DNA of 32,445 bases, taken from contig NZ_MLHL01000035.1 of NCBI RefSeq assembly GCF_002000545.1, positions 1 through 32,445 of the forward strand. Direction: 5' to 3'. Position 1 is the stretch's first letter. Each line of letters opens with the position of its first letter. The notes beneath the pieces are model-generated. The model was not told the origin of the DNA, ran no database searches, and was given only the letters and a program-made list of their open reading frames with translations. This document shows positions 6,700 through 15,296 of the stretch, piece after piece. The translations under genes and the position numbers were made by a program. The DNA comes from Rodentibacter trehalosifermentans. Its GTDB lineage: Bacteria; Pseudomonadota; Gammaproteobacteria; Enterobacterales; Pasteurellaceae.

Positions 6700-7566
6700 A
6701 TGAATTTTATTGGAAAAATTTTAGGCGTATTAATTGGCTGGAAAATTGGCGGATTTTTTGGGGCGATTGCGGGGCTGATTTTGGGCTCGATTGCGGATAA
6801 AAAACTCTATGAGCTAGGTGCGGTGAATTCGAGTTTTTTTAACCGAAAAACCACACGCCAAACCCTTTTTATGCAAACCACCTTTGCTGTATTAGGGCAT
6901 TTGAGTAAAGCGAAAGGTCGTGTGACGGAAGAAGATATCCAACTTGCCAATCAATTAATGGCACAAATGAAATTGGATGATCAAGGCCGTCGTCTCGCAC
7001 AAGATGCTTTCCGCCGTGGTAAAGAGGCAGATTTTCCTCTTCGCCAAATTATCCGTGAATTTCGTATTGGCTGCGGTCAACGTGCCGATTTATTACGAAT
7101 GTTCTTACACGTACAAGTGCAAGCCGCTTTCTTGGATTCACAGTTACACGAAGGGGAAAAAGAGGTGCTTTACGTGGTGGCGGAAGAACTTGGGCTTTCC
7201 CGTATGCAATTTGAGCAAATGATAGCCATGGAAATGGCTGCCAGAGCTTTCACACAAGGCGGTTTTTATCAGCAATATCAACAAGGTGCTTATCAACAAC
7301 GCGGCAGCTATGACTATCAACAAAATCATCACTACCAACAAGCATCCGGTCCGACCTTAAGTGATGCCTATAAAGTGCTTGGCGTGAGTGAATCCGATGA
7401 TCGCAATACCGTCAAACGTGCCTATCGCCGTTTAATGAACGAACATCACCCGGATAAATTGGTGGCAAAGGGTTTACCGCCGGAAATGATGGAAATGGCA
7501 AAAGAAAAAGCCCAACAGATCCAAGCCGCTTATGATTTGATTTGTAAATCAAAGGGCTGGAAATAA
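6700..7566 (+). CDS. djlA: DjlA, membrane-anchored J-domain co-chaperone
   Basis: A 288-residue type III membrane J protein that stimulates DnaK at the inner membrane. A Gly-rich single membrane segment at residues about 5-31 (VLIGWKIGGFFGAIAGLILG) is typical of DjlA. A TerB-like helical domain spans about 50-180. A Gln/Tyr-rich linker at about 190-217 (QQYQQGAYQQRGSYDYQQ) leads to a C-terminal J domain with the essential His-Pro-Asp at 250-252. AGAGGAAAAG precedes the ATG. An uptake signal occurs just upstream (6677-6685). dusC begins three bases after the stop, so the two are coupled. Confidence 0.95.
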   Translation: MNFIGKILGVLIGWKIGGFFGAIAGLILGSIADKKLYELGAVNSSFFNRKTTRQTLFMQTTFAVLGHLSKAKGRVTEEDIQLANQLMAQMKLDDQGRRLAQDAFRRGKEADFPLRQIIREFRIGCGQRADLLRMFLHVQVQAAFLDSQLHEGEKEVLYVVAEELGLSRMQFEQMIAMEMAARAFTQGGFYQQYQQGAYQQRGSYDYQQNHHYQQASGPTLSDAYKVLGVSESDDRNTVKRAYRRLMNEHHPDKLVAKGLPPEMMEMAKEKAQQIQAAYDLICKSKGWK

Positions 7567-7569
7567 AGC

Positions 7570-8499
7570 GTGCGTGTTCTTCTCGCCCCTATGCAAGGCG
7601 TACTGGATCCTTTCGTACGCCAACTTCTTACCGAAATCAACGATTACGACTTATGTATTACGGAATTTATCCGTGTGGTCGATCAGTGCTTGCCTGAAAA
7701 GGTGTTTTATCGTTTATGCCCAGAACTCAAACATCAAGGTTTCACCCATTCAGGCACGCCGGTTCGGGTGCAATTGCTTGGACAACATCCCGATTATTTA
7801 GCCGAAAATGCCGTTCGAGTCATTGAGCTTGGTTCCCACGGCATTGACTTTAACTGCGGCTGCCCCTCAAAAACCGTCAACGGTAGCCATGGCGGTGCGG
7901 CACTTCTCAAACAACCCGAATTAATTTATCGTGCCACGCAGGCGTTACGAAAAGCCGTACCGAAATCGCTTCCTGTGAGCGTAAAAGTGCGGTTAGGTTG
8001 GGATGATATTTCTCAAGCCGTTGAAATTGCCGATGCCGTGCAGCAAGGTGGAGCAACGGAAATCACCGTTCACGGTCGTAGCAAAGTCGATGGTTATCGT
8101 GCCGACCGCATCAACTGGGAAAAAATTGGTGAAATTCGTACCCGCCTAAACATTCCCGTTATTGCCAATGGTGAAATTTGGCATTGGCAAGACGCTCAGC
8201 GTTGCCTTACCATCACCGGTTGCCAAGATCTGATGGTGGGGCGTGGTGCGTTGAATATTCCAAATTTAAGCCACGTACTCAAATCAAATGCCGCCAAAAT
8301 GCCTTGGACGGAAATTCAAAAACTATTACAAAATTATGCGGAAATGGAAAATTTCCATGACTCCGGTTTTTACCACGTGGCACGCATTAAACAATGGCTA
8401 CGTTATTTGAATAAAGAATATGATGAAGCCAATAAGATTTTTGAAAAAATAAAAACCTGCCAAACGGCAGAAGATTTGAGGGAAAGGTTAAGAGAATAG
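7570..8499 (+). CDS. dusC: tRNA-dihydrouridine(16) synthase DusC
   Basis: A 309-residue FMN enzyme that reduces U16 of tRNA to dihydrouridine. It starts at GTG ([13 protein letters not shown] aligns with the E. coli DusC start) and keeps the TIM-barrel pattern: APMQGV near residue 6, [15 protein letters not shown] at about 95-109 with catalytic Cys98, VKVRLGW, VHGRSK and IANGEIW. The C-terminal helical domain contains [20 protein letters not shown], a DusC-type rather than DusA or DusB ending. The ribosome-binding site is weak, which fits coupling to djlA three bases upstream. It has one internal uptake signal (7985-7993). Confidence 0.95.
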   Translation: MRVLLAPMQGVLDPFVRQLLTEINDYDLCITEFIRVVDQCLPEKVFYRLCPELKHQGFTHSGTPVRVQLLGQHPDYLAENAVRVIELGSHGIDFNCGCPSKTVNGSHGGAALLKQPELIYRATQALRKAVPKSLPVSVKVRLGWDDISQAVEIADAVQQGGATEITVHGRSKVDGYRADRINWEKIGEIRTRLNIPVIANGEIWHWQDAQRCLTITGCQDLMVGRGALNIPNLSHVLKSNAAKMPWTEIQKLLQNYAEMENFHDSGFYHVARIKQWLRYLNKEYDEANKIFEKIKTCQTAEDLRERLRE

Positions 8500-8501
8500 A
8501 A

Positions 8502-8529
8502 AAAGTGCGGTCAAATTTAACCGCACTTT
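8502..8529. terminator. bidirectional terminator made of two uptake signals
   Basis: AAAGTGCGGT (8502-8511) and ACCGCACTTT (8520-8529) form a 10-bp stem with an 8-base loop. It lies between dusC and the convergent lipoprotein gene. Confidence 0.8.
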
Positions 8530-8538
8530 CATAAGAAA

Positions 8539-8844
8539 TTATTTTGCACAATTGCCGAGAGTTGGATCAATTACCTCTGTACCTTCAATCCTTCCGTTAT
8601 TATCCTCTCTAACATTCGTTAAAGCGACAGTGCAAGAGTTTTGTGAGATAGCATCATCAATCGCCTTTTGGTGGGCTGAATGAGTGTTGCCTGAGCGATA
8701 AACAATAACCTGCTTGCCTAATTTTAACTTTTTATTATAGAAATCATAACTTTTAGTACTAATTATTGTTTCATTTGGTATTCCGCCCGGAGCACAACCG
8801 GCTAGCATAAGTGTTATCAATAAGATTGTTATTATTTTTTTCAT
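8539..8844 (-). CDS. small lipoprotein, related to its upstream neighbour
   Basis: A 101-residue predicted lipoprotein of unknown function. MKKIITILLITLMLAGC is a short signal peptide with lipobox LAGC, so Cys17 would carry the lipid. I chose the ATG at 8844 because AGGA lies eight bases upstream and the signal peptide then has the usual length. An ATG at 8859 overlaps the upstream stop (TAATG) and would add MRILK. The mature part has ISTKSYDF, a pattern seen in small lipoproteins with an STKN-D motif, and a C-terminal core (AISQNSCTVALTNV, then EGTEVIDPTLGNC) shared with the next gene. Two cysteines (71 and 99) could form a disulfide. Confidence 0.85.
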   Translation of the reverse strand: MKKIITILLITLMLAGCAPGGIPNETIISTKSYDFYNKKLKLGKQVIVYRSGNTHSAHQKAIDDAISQNSCTVALTNVREDNNGRIEGTEVIDPTLGNCAK

Positions 8845-8858
8845 TTTTAATATCCTCA

Positions 8859-9218
8859 TTAACGTCTAGATTCACAACCAGGAAGTGACTTATCAATTAA
8901 TTGACGCCCTTCCACAACTACATTACTGAAACCAATACCAACCCAAAGAGTATGGCTTGTTATGGTTACGTCAGTTAATGCAACGGTACAGCGATCTTTA
9001 CTGATGGCTCGACCTAATGCTGCACCAGAATCAGGTTTTCCACCAAAAATTCCCACAACAAGTGACACATCAGCACCATCTACAATTTCACCGCGTGTAA
9101 AATTTTGGGAATGACTAATATCAATATTGCGATTGCTTAGTAGGGAATATTCCCCCCATCTTGTTGTGCAACCGGTTAAAAGAATTGCCGATAAGACAAT
9201 AAGGAGAAGTTTTTTCAT
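8859..9218 (-). CDS. small lipoprotein, paralogue of its downstream neighbour
   Basis: A 119-residue predicted lipoprotein of unknown function. MKKLLLIVLSAILLTGC is a signal peptide with lipobox LTGC, lipidated at Cys17. The mature start WGEYSLLSNRNIDIS resembles the G-x-x-S-x-x-STKN-x-D start of a widespread small-lipoprotein family. The C-terminal part (AISKDRCTVALTDV, then VEGRQLIDKSLPGC) aligns with the neighbouring lipoprotein, including Cys77 and Cys115. AAGGAAATTA precedes the ATG. The pair is co-transcribed, since the stop and a possible start of the next gene share a base, and diverges from an XRE regulator 127 bases away, which may control them. Confidence 0.88.
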   Translation of the reverse strand: MKKLLLIVLSAILLTGCTTRWGEYSLLSNRNIDISHSQNFTRGEIVDGADVSLVVGIFGGKPDSGAALGRAISKDRCTVALTDVTITSHTLWVGIGFSNVVVEGRQLIDKSLPGCESRR

Positions 9219-9345
9219 ATTAATTTCCTTAATGAAAATTGGTTCAATAGGATAGCTATGTTATATTTAGGGCAAATTTAATCCACTCACTCAAAGAACT
9301 ATTTAAAACTCCGAGAGTATAGAAAAATGATTAATAGGGTAAGTT
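9219..9345. promoter_or_regulatory. divergent intergenic region, lipoproteins / XRE gene
   Basis: A 127-base A/T-rich region holding the promoters of the lipoprotein pair (minus) and the XRE gene (plus). I see no clear palindromic operator. It is the natural place for the XRE protein to bind. Confidence 0.4.
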
Positions 9346-9711
9346 ATGGAATCATCAGAAAAAATCAAAATTATGCGTGAAATGAACCAATGGACTCAGG
9401 AAGAAGTAGCAGAAAAATTGGGGATGTCCACCACGGGTTATGCCAAAATTGAACGGGGACAAACCAATGTGAGTGTTGAGAAATTAAAGCAAATTGCACA
9501 AGTTTTTAATATTAATGTTGCTCAGTTGCTGGACGATGACGAACGTTTTGTTATTTGTTCTATTGGGGATAACCATTCGAATTATAGTAATTATTTTGCT
9601 TCAAACGAAAAGCTCTCCATCGAAAATGAAAAATTAAAACAGCTGCTTAACGCAAAGGACAATGAAATTGAAGCCTTGAAAAAAGTCATTTCCCTGTTGG
9701 AAAATAAATAG
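9346..9711 (+). CDS. solo XRE-family regulator with C-terminal coiled coil
   Basis: A 121-residue DNA-binding protein. Residues about 5-62 are a Cro/CI-type helix-turn-helix: IKIMREMNQWTQEEVAEKLG, then STTGYAKIERGQTNVSVEKL, then LKQIAQVFNINVAQLL. Residues about 85-121 form a leucine-rich coiled coil (KLSIENEKLKQLL, EIEALKKVISLLENK), probably a dimerisation arm. No toxin or methylase partner lies beside it. The ribosome-binding site is weak (AGGG). It diverges from the lipoprotein pair, a plausible but unproven target. Confidence 0.9.
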   Translation: MESSEKIKIMREMNQWTQEEVAEKLGMSTTGYAKIERGQTNVSVEKLKQIAQVFNINVAQLLDDDERFVICSIGDNHSNYSNYFASNEKLSIENEKLKQLLNAKDNEIEALKKVISLLENK

Positions 9712-9713
9712 AC

Positions 9714-9747
9714 AAAAAAATGCGGTCAAAATCGACCGCATTTTTTT
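9714..9747. terminator. bidirectional terminator, 14-bp perfect stem
   Basis: AAAAAAATGCGGTC (9714-9727) and GACCGCATTTTTTT (9734-9747) pair perfectly around six bases, with T runs on both strands. It ends the XRE gene and hflC. The stem uses AAATGCGGT, one base off the uptake signal. Confidence 0.93.
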
Positions 9748-9750
9748 GAG

Positions 9751-10638
9751 TTATTTATTCGGTGTTTGCATAAATCGGAAGAAATCACTATTTGGCTTTA
9801 AGATCATCATATTATCCGAATTGGCAAAACTGGTTTCATAGGCTTTTAAGCTACGAATAAAACTGAAGAACTGTGGATTTTGTGAAAAGGCATCAGAATA
9901 TAATTTTGCTGCCGTCGCATCACCCGAACCTCGTAATTCTTGTGCGGTTTTATTGGCATTAGCCAAAATCAGGGTGACTTTACGATCCACATCTGCTTGA
10001 ATAAACGCCGCTTTCTCCTTACCTTGTGAACGATGTTCACGCGCCACGGCATCCCGCTCTGCACGCATACGTTGGTAAATGGAAGAAGAAACCTCATCCG
10101 GTAGATTAATTTGTTTTACACGAACATCAACCACTTCAATACCCAGCTCTGCTGTACTGTCTTGCCCTGAATTTAAGGCTTTTTTCGCCCCTTCCATCAG
10201 CTCACCACGAGTACCGGAAACAATATCTTTAATGGTGCGTGTACCAATTTCGGAGCGTAGGCGATCGTTGACTTTACGACTTAATAAACTGGCAGCCTGA
10301 CCATAATCACCGCCACCGGTTGAAGTATAGAAACGACCAAAATCGCTAATTTTCCATTTTACATAGGAATCCACCAATAAGTCTTTTTTCTCAACGGTAA
10401 CAAAACGGGTGGCAGACCCATCTAGCGTACGAATACGGGCATCCAACACTTTAATACTATCAATGAGTGGAATTTTAAAATGCAGTCCCGGTTCATAGAC
10501 CACCACTTTATTATCCGCATCACGTTGCACCTTGTTAAAACGCAGCATAATGCCTCGGGTTCCTTCGGTGACAACAACGATGCTTGAATAAAGCACTGCC
10601 ACAATGAGCAAAATAACGGGGAATAAAAATTTACGCAT
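9751..10638 (-). CDS. hflC: FtsH modulator HflC
   Basis: A 295-residue SPFH/prohibitin-type protein of the inner membrane. HflC and HflK form a large periplasm-facing cage around the FtsH protease and restrain its action on membrane proteins. An N-terminal anchor (FLFPVILLIVAVLYSSIVVV, about 4-23) is followed by the SPFH domain (GTRGIMLRFNKVQRD through SIYQRMRAERDAVAREHRSQGKEKA). The end FMQTPNK is intact. The start codon overlaps the hflK stop by one base (TAATG), so translation is coupled. Confidence 0.97.
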   Translation of the reverse strand: MRKFLFPVILLIVAVLYSSIVVVTEGTRGIMLRFNKVQRDADNKVVVYEPGLHFKIPLIDSIKVLDARIRTLDGSATRFVTVEKKDLLVDSYVKWKISDFGRFYTSTGGGDYGQAASLLSRKVNDRLRSEIGTRTIKDIVSGTRGELMEGAKKALNSGQDSTAELGIEVVDVRVKQINLPDEVSSSIYQRMRAERDAVAREHRSQGKEKAAFIQADVDRKVTLILANANKTAQELRGSGDATAAKLYSDAFSQNPQFFSFIRSLKAYETSFANSDNMMILKPNSDFFRFMQTPNK

Positions 10639-11861
10639 TAATTAAATCTCCCTTGGCGAACCGGCTCAACTTTAGTGGGTTGAGTGAGGTTTGATTGAGT
10701 TTCTGATGGCGCTAAAACCGGGGTAGAATTGACCGCACTTGGTGCTTTATTCGATTCCATTTTTTTCCCCATAATTTGTTCAAGGGGTAATACAGTCAAA
10801 TTGTTACCATGATTGCCATCTAACATCACTTTCGGTGTATTTGCCATCACTTTTTCCATGGTTTGAATATACAAGCGCTCACGCAATAACTCCGATGAAG
10901 CTTTAAATTCCGGTAATAAACGCTGTAAGCGCTCTACTTCCCCTTGCGCATCAAGCACAATGCGATCTTTGTAAGCCGTAGCTTCTTCTACAATACGTTG
11001 CGCATCACCGCGGGCAATCGGTTCTTTTTCTCGAGCGTAGGCCTCCGCTTCACGGATAAAGCGTTGTTCGTCTTCTTGGGCTTTAATGGCATCATCAAAG
11101 GCATCTTTCACCTCTTCCGGCGGCCGTGCAGATTGGAAGTTCACATCAATCACCTCAATGCCCATATCATAAGGCTTGATGATGTCATTTAAGGCTTTCC
11201 AAGTATTTTCACGCACCACAGCACGACCGGTGGTGAGAATATCGTCCATTGTCATATGCCCAACAACATAGCGTAACGCACTATCTGTTGCTTGATTTAA
11301 ACTATCGTCAGCGTTAGTGACACTGAAACGATATTTAGCCGGGTCCTGCACACGATATTGCACTGTCATTTCGACTTTGACCATATTTTCATCTTGGGTG
11401 AGCATGGCGCCTTGGGTTCTCAGTTCTTTCACCTGCTCAACATTAACCGGTAAGACTTTATCCACAAAAGTCGGTTTCCAGTTTAAACCCGGTTGAACAA
11501 TGGAATGAAGCTCGCCAAAACGTAATACCACACCCCGCTCGGCTTCTTTAATGGTATAAAAACCGCTCGCACCCCAAACGATTGCACCTAACACAGCGGC
11601 GATCGGTAAGGCTTTAGTAAAATTAAACGGGAGAGAAGGGGGAGGGGCAGAACTGCCATTATTTTGACCGCTCTTTTTATTGCCTCCGCCCAGTTTCTTT
11701 AATAAATTGTTAAAAATTTCTTCAATATCAGGTGGGGATTGTTCTTGATTACCACGATTTTGGTTAGCATCCCATCCGTTATTTGATGAGTTTTCGGGCT
11801 TTTGCTCATTGCGCTGCCCCGGCTTGCCCCAAGGATCTTGCCCTGAACCATTTTGCGACAT
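10638..11861 (-). CDS. hflK: FtsH modulator HflK
   Basis: A 407-residue partner of HflC. The N terminus is a Gly/Asn/Gln-rich cytoplasmic tail (SQNGSGQDPWGKPGQRNEQ), as in E. coli HflK. One membrane segment at about 85-105 (ALPIAAVLGAIVWGASGFYTI) precedes the SPFH domain (EAERGVVLRFGELHSIVQPGLNWK). A Pro/Ser/Thr-rich C-terminal tail ends the protein. I chose the ATG at 11861 because GGAGA lies six to seven bases upstream; an ATG at 11873 would add four residues. One uptake signal lies inside (10732-10740). The element carrying hflKC here lacks the hfq-hflX context known from E. coli. Confidence 0.96.
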   Translation of the reverse strand: MSQNGSGQDPWGKPGQRNEQKPENSSNNGWDANQNRGNQEQSPPDIEEIFNNLLKKLGGGNKKSGQNNGSSAPPPSLPFNFTKALPIAAVLGAIVWGASGFYTIKEAERGVVLRFGELHSIVQPGLNWKPTFVDKVLPVNVEQVKELRTQGAMLTQDENMVKVEMTVQYRVQDPAKYRFSVTNADDSLNQATDSALRYVVGHMTMDDILTTGRAVVRENTWKALNDIIKPYDMGIEVIDVNFQSARPPEEVKDAFDDAIKAQEDEQRFIREAEAYAREKEPIARGDAQRIVEEATAYKDRIVLDAQGEVERLQRLLPEFKASSELLRERLYIQTMEKVMANTPKVMLDGNHGNNLTVLPLEQIMGKKMESNKAPSAVNSTPVLAPSETQSNLTQPTKVEPVRQGRFN

Positions 11862-11974
11862 GTCTTTCTCCATTTGTCAAAAAATTGTGACGAGTTTATC
11901 GAAATAATGGGGCCTCGTCCATTAAAATACAAGGGATTTCCGTAAGAAAAATCCTTGAATATTTTCAAGCATTT

Positions 11975-12700
11975 TTAGCTTTCATTGACCTGATAACGAA
12001 TGATTTCTGAAGGTTTTTTCGGCACTAAAACGCCCCCCTCCCAACAGAAAAACTGCACTTGATGTTGACGACGGTTGATAAAAGCGGCGAAATAAAAAGG
12101 GAGGGTTTCAGTAAAAAACAGCTCACCCGGCGGACAATATTCGGAAAAAATCTTTTGCTCACAGGGTAAATGACGGACTTCCGATAGCTTGACAATTCCC
12201 ACCCCTTGGGATTTCAATACCGCCTCACGCAAACACCAACAGCGATAAAAAGCGCTTTCGGCATCAGCCTGTTGCTCAAACCACGCCACTTCCTCTTGAG
12301 GTGCAAAATGTGCTATCAGTGCAGAAAAATCACGGGATTTAGGAAATTCAATATCAATTCCCACCGCACTTTGCCGGTTTTGCTCTCCCTTTTCGGGAAT
12401 GTCTAATATCACCGCAACCCAATCACCGGAATGACTTATATTAAAATCGATCATCTCATTGGGAAAATAAGGGCGTCCGCTTTCCGTACGTTCAATTTTG
12501 CCTAAAAGTGCGGTATCTTTTCCCGCCACTTTTAACAATTGCCATAACAAAAAATGTGCCAATCGGCGACATTGATAGCTTTGTCGAACAAGCGGATTTT
12601 GAGGAAAAGGTGAACGTAATGTTTCAGGCACCCATTGACAAGGAATTTCATCAAAGGGGTAAGACTGCTGAATATTGGCGTAAGCGATAAAGGTTGTCAT
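11975..12700 (-). CDS. Sfp/AcpT-type 4'-phosphopantetheinyl transferase
   Basis: A 241-residue enzyme that moves phosphopantetheine from CoA onto a Ser of a carrier protein. The key motifs are ESGRPYFP (73-80), FNISHSGDW (86-94), VGIDIEF (113-119, Mg-binding Asp and Glu) and FYRCWCLREAVLKSQG (151-166, the W-x-x-K/R-E-A-x-x-K signature). A fatty-acid ACP is the likely target, since no polyketide or peptide synthetase lies nearby. The open frame continues upstream for 83 codons, but that part reads through the GC-rich repeat at 12750-12876. I therefore start at the ATG at 12700 (MTTFIAYANIQQ), the usual length for the family, although no strong ribosome-binding site is visible; ATG 12733 is an alternative. 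Two internal uptake signals. Confidence 0.9.
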   Translation of the reverse strand: MTTFIAYANIQQSYPFDEIPCQWVPETLRSPFPQNPLVRQSYQCRRLAHFLLWQLLKVAGKDTALLGKIERTESGRPYFPNEMIDFNISHSGDWVAVILDIPEKGEQNRQSAVGIDIEFPKSRDFSALIAHFAPQEEVAWFEQQADAESAFYRCWCLREAVLKSQGVGIVKLSEVRHLPCEQKIFSEYCPPGELFFTETLPFYFAAFINRRQHQVQFFCWEGGVLVPKKPSEIIRYQVNES

Positions 12701-12749
12701 AAGAAAATCTACAGGATGATATAGCAGTTGCATAATAGATAATTTTTCG

Positions 12750-12876
12750 TTCCCTACCTTCGGGGGAGCTGGACGTAGCCCTGAGGGGATTACAACAACG
12801 TTGCAAAAACTCGGTGAAAAATAACCGCACTCCCCCTGCGCCTGCGGCACCTCCCCCCGTAAACGGAGGGAGGGAA
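12750..12876. repeat. GC-rich nested inverted-repeat element
   Basis: About 127 bases with similar, oppositely oriented ends. The left end is TTCCCTACCTTCGGGGGAG followed by CTGG. The right end read backwards is TTCCCTCCCTCCG, then GGGGGGAGGTGCCGCAGG. The right half also folds by itself: CCTCCCCCCGT pairs with ACGGAGGGAGG (12850-12873, one mismatch). The middle (12791-12820) is ordinary A/T-rich DNA. The structure resembles small non-coding dispersed repeats. It lies in the upstream region of the phosphopantetheinyl transferase, and no second copy is present in this window. Confidence 0.65.
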
Positions 12877-12923
12877 GAGAGCCAATCGTTTTGTGCAAGT
12901 GCGACATACCACCGAAAATGTAG

Positions 12924-12956
12924 AAAAGTGCGGTCAAAATCAACCGCACTTTTTTG
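12924..12956. terminator. uptake-signal hairpin after thrC
   Basis: AAAAGTGCGGT (12924-12934) and ACCGCACTTTT (12943-12953) form an 11-bp stem with an 8-base loop, one base beyond the thrC stop. It ends the thr operon transcript. Confidence 0.85.
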
Positions 12957-14231
12957 TTATTTCAGCAAATAGGCACGCAATTGGGCAAAATCATTGTCCA
13001 TCTCATCGGAAAGCAATGGTAGCTTATTGTGCTTATCCAAGGCTTCCGGCAACGGCAATTCAAGATGAAGAATTCGCTCAACCGATTCTTTAAATTTTGC
13101 TGGGTGGGCGGTGCATAGGAAAATACCGGTTTCCTCTGCCTGAAGCTTATCTTTGAGTAATTGATAAGCAATGGCTCCGTGTGGCTCACAGGTGTAATCT
13201 ATCTTGTACATCGCTTTTAAGGTCTCTTCCGTTTGAGCATCGGTGAGCATACCTGCCCCCAATTCAGCCAAGCCCCAACCATTACGTTTAAATAATTCTT
13301 CTACCCGTGGCCAGTTGTTTGGTCGGCTCACATCCATCGCATTAGAAAGTGTCGCAACAGTGGCTTTCGGTGCCCATTCACCGGATTGTAAATAACGTGG
13401 CACCGTATCATTCGCATTGGTTGCTGCGATAAAGCGTTTAATAGGCAAACCTAAGGTTTTGGCAATTAATCCCGCCGTTAAATTCCCGAAATTACCACTT
13501 GGCACGGAAACCACCACATTATCACGTTTTTCTTTTGGCAATTGGGAAACCGCTTCAAAATAATAACAAACTTGTGCCAGTAAACGGCTGATGTTAATAG
13601 AGTTGGCGGAGTTTAAGCCAATTGCTTCACGCAATGTTGCATCATCAAAAGCTTGTTTTACCAACGCCTGACAAGCATCGAAATCACCATTAATGGCAAC
13701 GGTTCGGATATTTCCCCCAAGGGTACAGAACAATTTTTCTTGTAATGGGCTGATTTTTCCTTTCGGATATAAAATCACCACATTAATATTTTCTAATCCA
13801 TAAAAGGCGTGAGCCACTGCCGCACCGGTATCCCCAGAAGTCGCTGTTAAAATGGTGATTTTGCCATCACCACGCACGGCAGCCAACGCTTGAGCCATAA
13901 AACGCCCGCCAAAGTCTTTAAACGCCAGTGTCGGTCCATGGAAAAGCTCTAAAGCATAAATATTTTCTTCAACTTTTTGCAAAGGTGCAGGGAAAGTAAA
14001 GGCATTTTTCACCATGGTATTGAGGGTTTCCGTTGGAATTTCATCACCAATGATAGCAGAAAGAATTTTTTGGCTGCGTTCGACCAAAGGAAGATCCAAT
14101 AATTCGTTGATATTGGAAAGTTGCGGAATGATTTCCGGAAAAAATAAGCCCTGGTCTTTTCCAAGCCCTTGGCGTACTGCTTGGGCAAAATTAACTTGTT
14201 CTTCCGAGTGTTTAATATTGTATAGCTTCAT
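12957..14231 (-). CDS. thrC: threonine synthase
   Basis: A 424-residue PLP enzyme that converts O-phosphohomoserine and water to threonine and phosphate. The PLP lysine is Lys105 in HGPTLAFKDFGGRF (98-111). ATSGDTGAAVAHAF and VPSGNFGNLTAG are the substrate and phosphate-binding loops. Length matches the E. coli enzyme class. It is the last gene of thrABC, 108 bases after thrB; that gap holds an imperfect pair of uptake signals, which might lower its expression relative to thrAB. Confidence 0.98.
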   Translation of the reverse strand: MKLYNIKHSEEQVNFAQAVRQGLGKDQGLFFPEIIPQLSNINELLDLPLVERSQKILSAIIGDEIPTETLNTMVKNAFTFPAPLQKVEENIYALELFHGPTLAFKDFGGRFMAQALAAVRGDGKITILTATSGDTGAAVAHAFYGLENINVVILYPKGKISPLQEKLFCTLGGNIRTVAINGDFDACQALVKQAFDDATLREAIGLNSANSINISRLLAQVCYYFEAVSQLPKEKRDNVVVSVPSGNFGNLTAGLIAKTLGLPIKRFIAATNANDTVPRYLQSGEWAPKATVATLSNAMDVSRPNNWPRVEELFKRNGWGLAELGAGMLTDAQTEETLKAMYKIDYTCEPHGAIAYQLLKDKLQAEETGIFLCTAHPAKFKESVERILHLELPLPEALDKHNKLPLLSDEMDNDFAQLRAYLLK

Positions 14232-14284
14232 AATTAATCCATTTTTAAATTGACTATTTTGTTTTATGGTTCAAGTAAAATGAT

Positions 14285-14330
14285 AAAAGTGCGGTTCATT
14301 TTACGGCGTTTTTGGTATAACCGCACTCTT
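14285..14330. repeat. imperfect uptake-signal inverted pair between thrB and thrC
   Basis: AAAAGTGCGGTT (14285-14296) faces AACCGCACTCTT (14319-14330) with a 22-base loop and one mismatch. No U run follows on the minus strand, so it is more likely a weak attenuating or RNA-stabilising hairpin than a full terminator. Confidence 0.5.
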
Positions 14331-14339
14331 ACGCTCTGA

Positions 14340-15284
14340 TTAGCTAATTTCTCTTGCGCCCTCATTATCCACCTTGCATACATGAACAAATCCCTCATTA
14401 TTTTGCAAATAATGATGTTCAAGATAGGTCGCAAGTTTCGTTGCTGTTTGTAAATCCGAGGCTATAGAAAAAATAGTCGGGCCTGAGCCTGAAATGCCGG
14501 TAGCAAGCGCGCCTAAATCACGGGTTGCCTGTTTGACTTCCGCAAAATTAGGTAGTAATGATTCACGATAAGGTTCGGCAATCACATCTTTCATCATCAT
14601 CGCCGCTAAGTTTTCTTGTCGGGTGTGGCAGGCATGAACGAAACCGCCTAAGTGGCGGCCATGGGCTATCACATCTTGTCGTGTATAACTTTTTGGGAGA
14701 ATCGCACGGGCCTCTGCGGTAGAAACCTCAATCCCCGGATAAGCCAAAACCCAATACCAATTGTCGAAAAACGGCAGTTTTTGACAAATATTACCGAGGG
14801 ATTGCACCATAAACTGCACACCGCCAAGATAACAAGGTGCAACATTATCATAATGAATAGAACCTGAGATCCGTCCTTCTAATTCCCCCATCATCTCCAG
14901 CAATTCCATTTTTGAAAAAGGTTCATCATGGAATTGATTTAATGCCACTAATGCCGCCACAATAGAGCAAGCACTGGAGCCCAAACCGGACCCAATCGGC
15001 ATATTTTTTTCAAGCGTTAAACGCAATGGCTTGATATTTCTACCACGCAACTTTAACTGCTCACTGAATAAAACATAGGCTTGATAAACAATGTTTTTTT
15101 GCGGCTCTTTTGGTAATTTACGGACAAAATAGCCCGCACTTTCCAATTCAAACCCACTGGCGATAGATTCAATTTGAATCACATCGCCCAATAATGAACC
15201 ATCAATAGGGGAAATTGCCGCCCCTAAGGTATCGAAGCCTACGCTGATGTTTGCGCTGGATGCTGGAGCATAAATTCGTAACAT
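14340..15284 (-). CDS. thrB: homoserine kinase
   Basis: A 314-residue GHMP-family kinase that phosphorylates homoserine with ATP. The N-terminal [17 protein letters not shown] and the ATP loop [12 protein letters not shown] (96-107) are diagnostic. [12 protein letters not shown] near residue 257 is the third GHMP motif. Two ATG codons are adjacent; I chose the second (15284) because AGGA is six bases upstream of it and the protein then aligns with E. coli ThrB. The ribosome-binding site sits in the 12 bases after the thrA stop, so translation of the two is linked. Confidence 0.97.
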   Translation of the reverse strand: MLRIYAPASSANISVGFDTLGAAISPIDGSLLGDVIQIESIASGFELESAGYFVRKLPKEPQKNIVYQAYVLFSEQLKLRGRNIKPLRLTLEKNMPIGSGLGSSACSIVAALVALNQFHDEPFSKMELLEMMGELEGRISGSIHYDNVAPCYLGGVQFMVQSLGNICQKLPFFDNWYWVLAYPGIEVSTAEARAILPKSYTRQDVIAHGRHLGGFVHACHTRQENLAAMMMKDVIAEPYRESLLPNFAEVKQATRDLGALATGISGSGPTIFSIASDLQTATKLATYLEHHYLQNNEGFVHVCKVDNEGAREIS

Positions 15285-15296
15285 CATCAGTCCTCA

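Noticed and set aside
9346-9711. XRE gene as the antitoxin of a toxin-antitoxin pair
   Set aside because: Neither neighbour is a small cytoplasmic toxin-like gene. The divergent partners are secreted lipoproteins and the downstream gene is convergent hflC.
12701-12949. N-terminal extension of the phosphopantetheinyl transferase to 324 residues
   Set aside because: It translates the GC-rich repeat element and its flanks, and would make the protein far longer than its family. The domain begins near the ATG at 12700.
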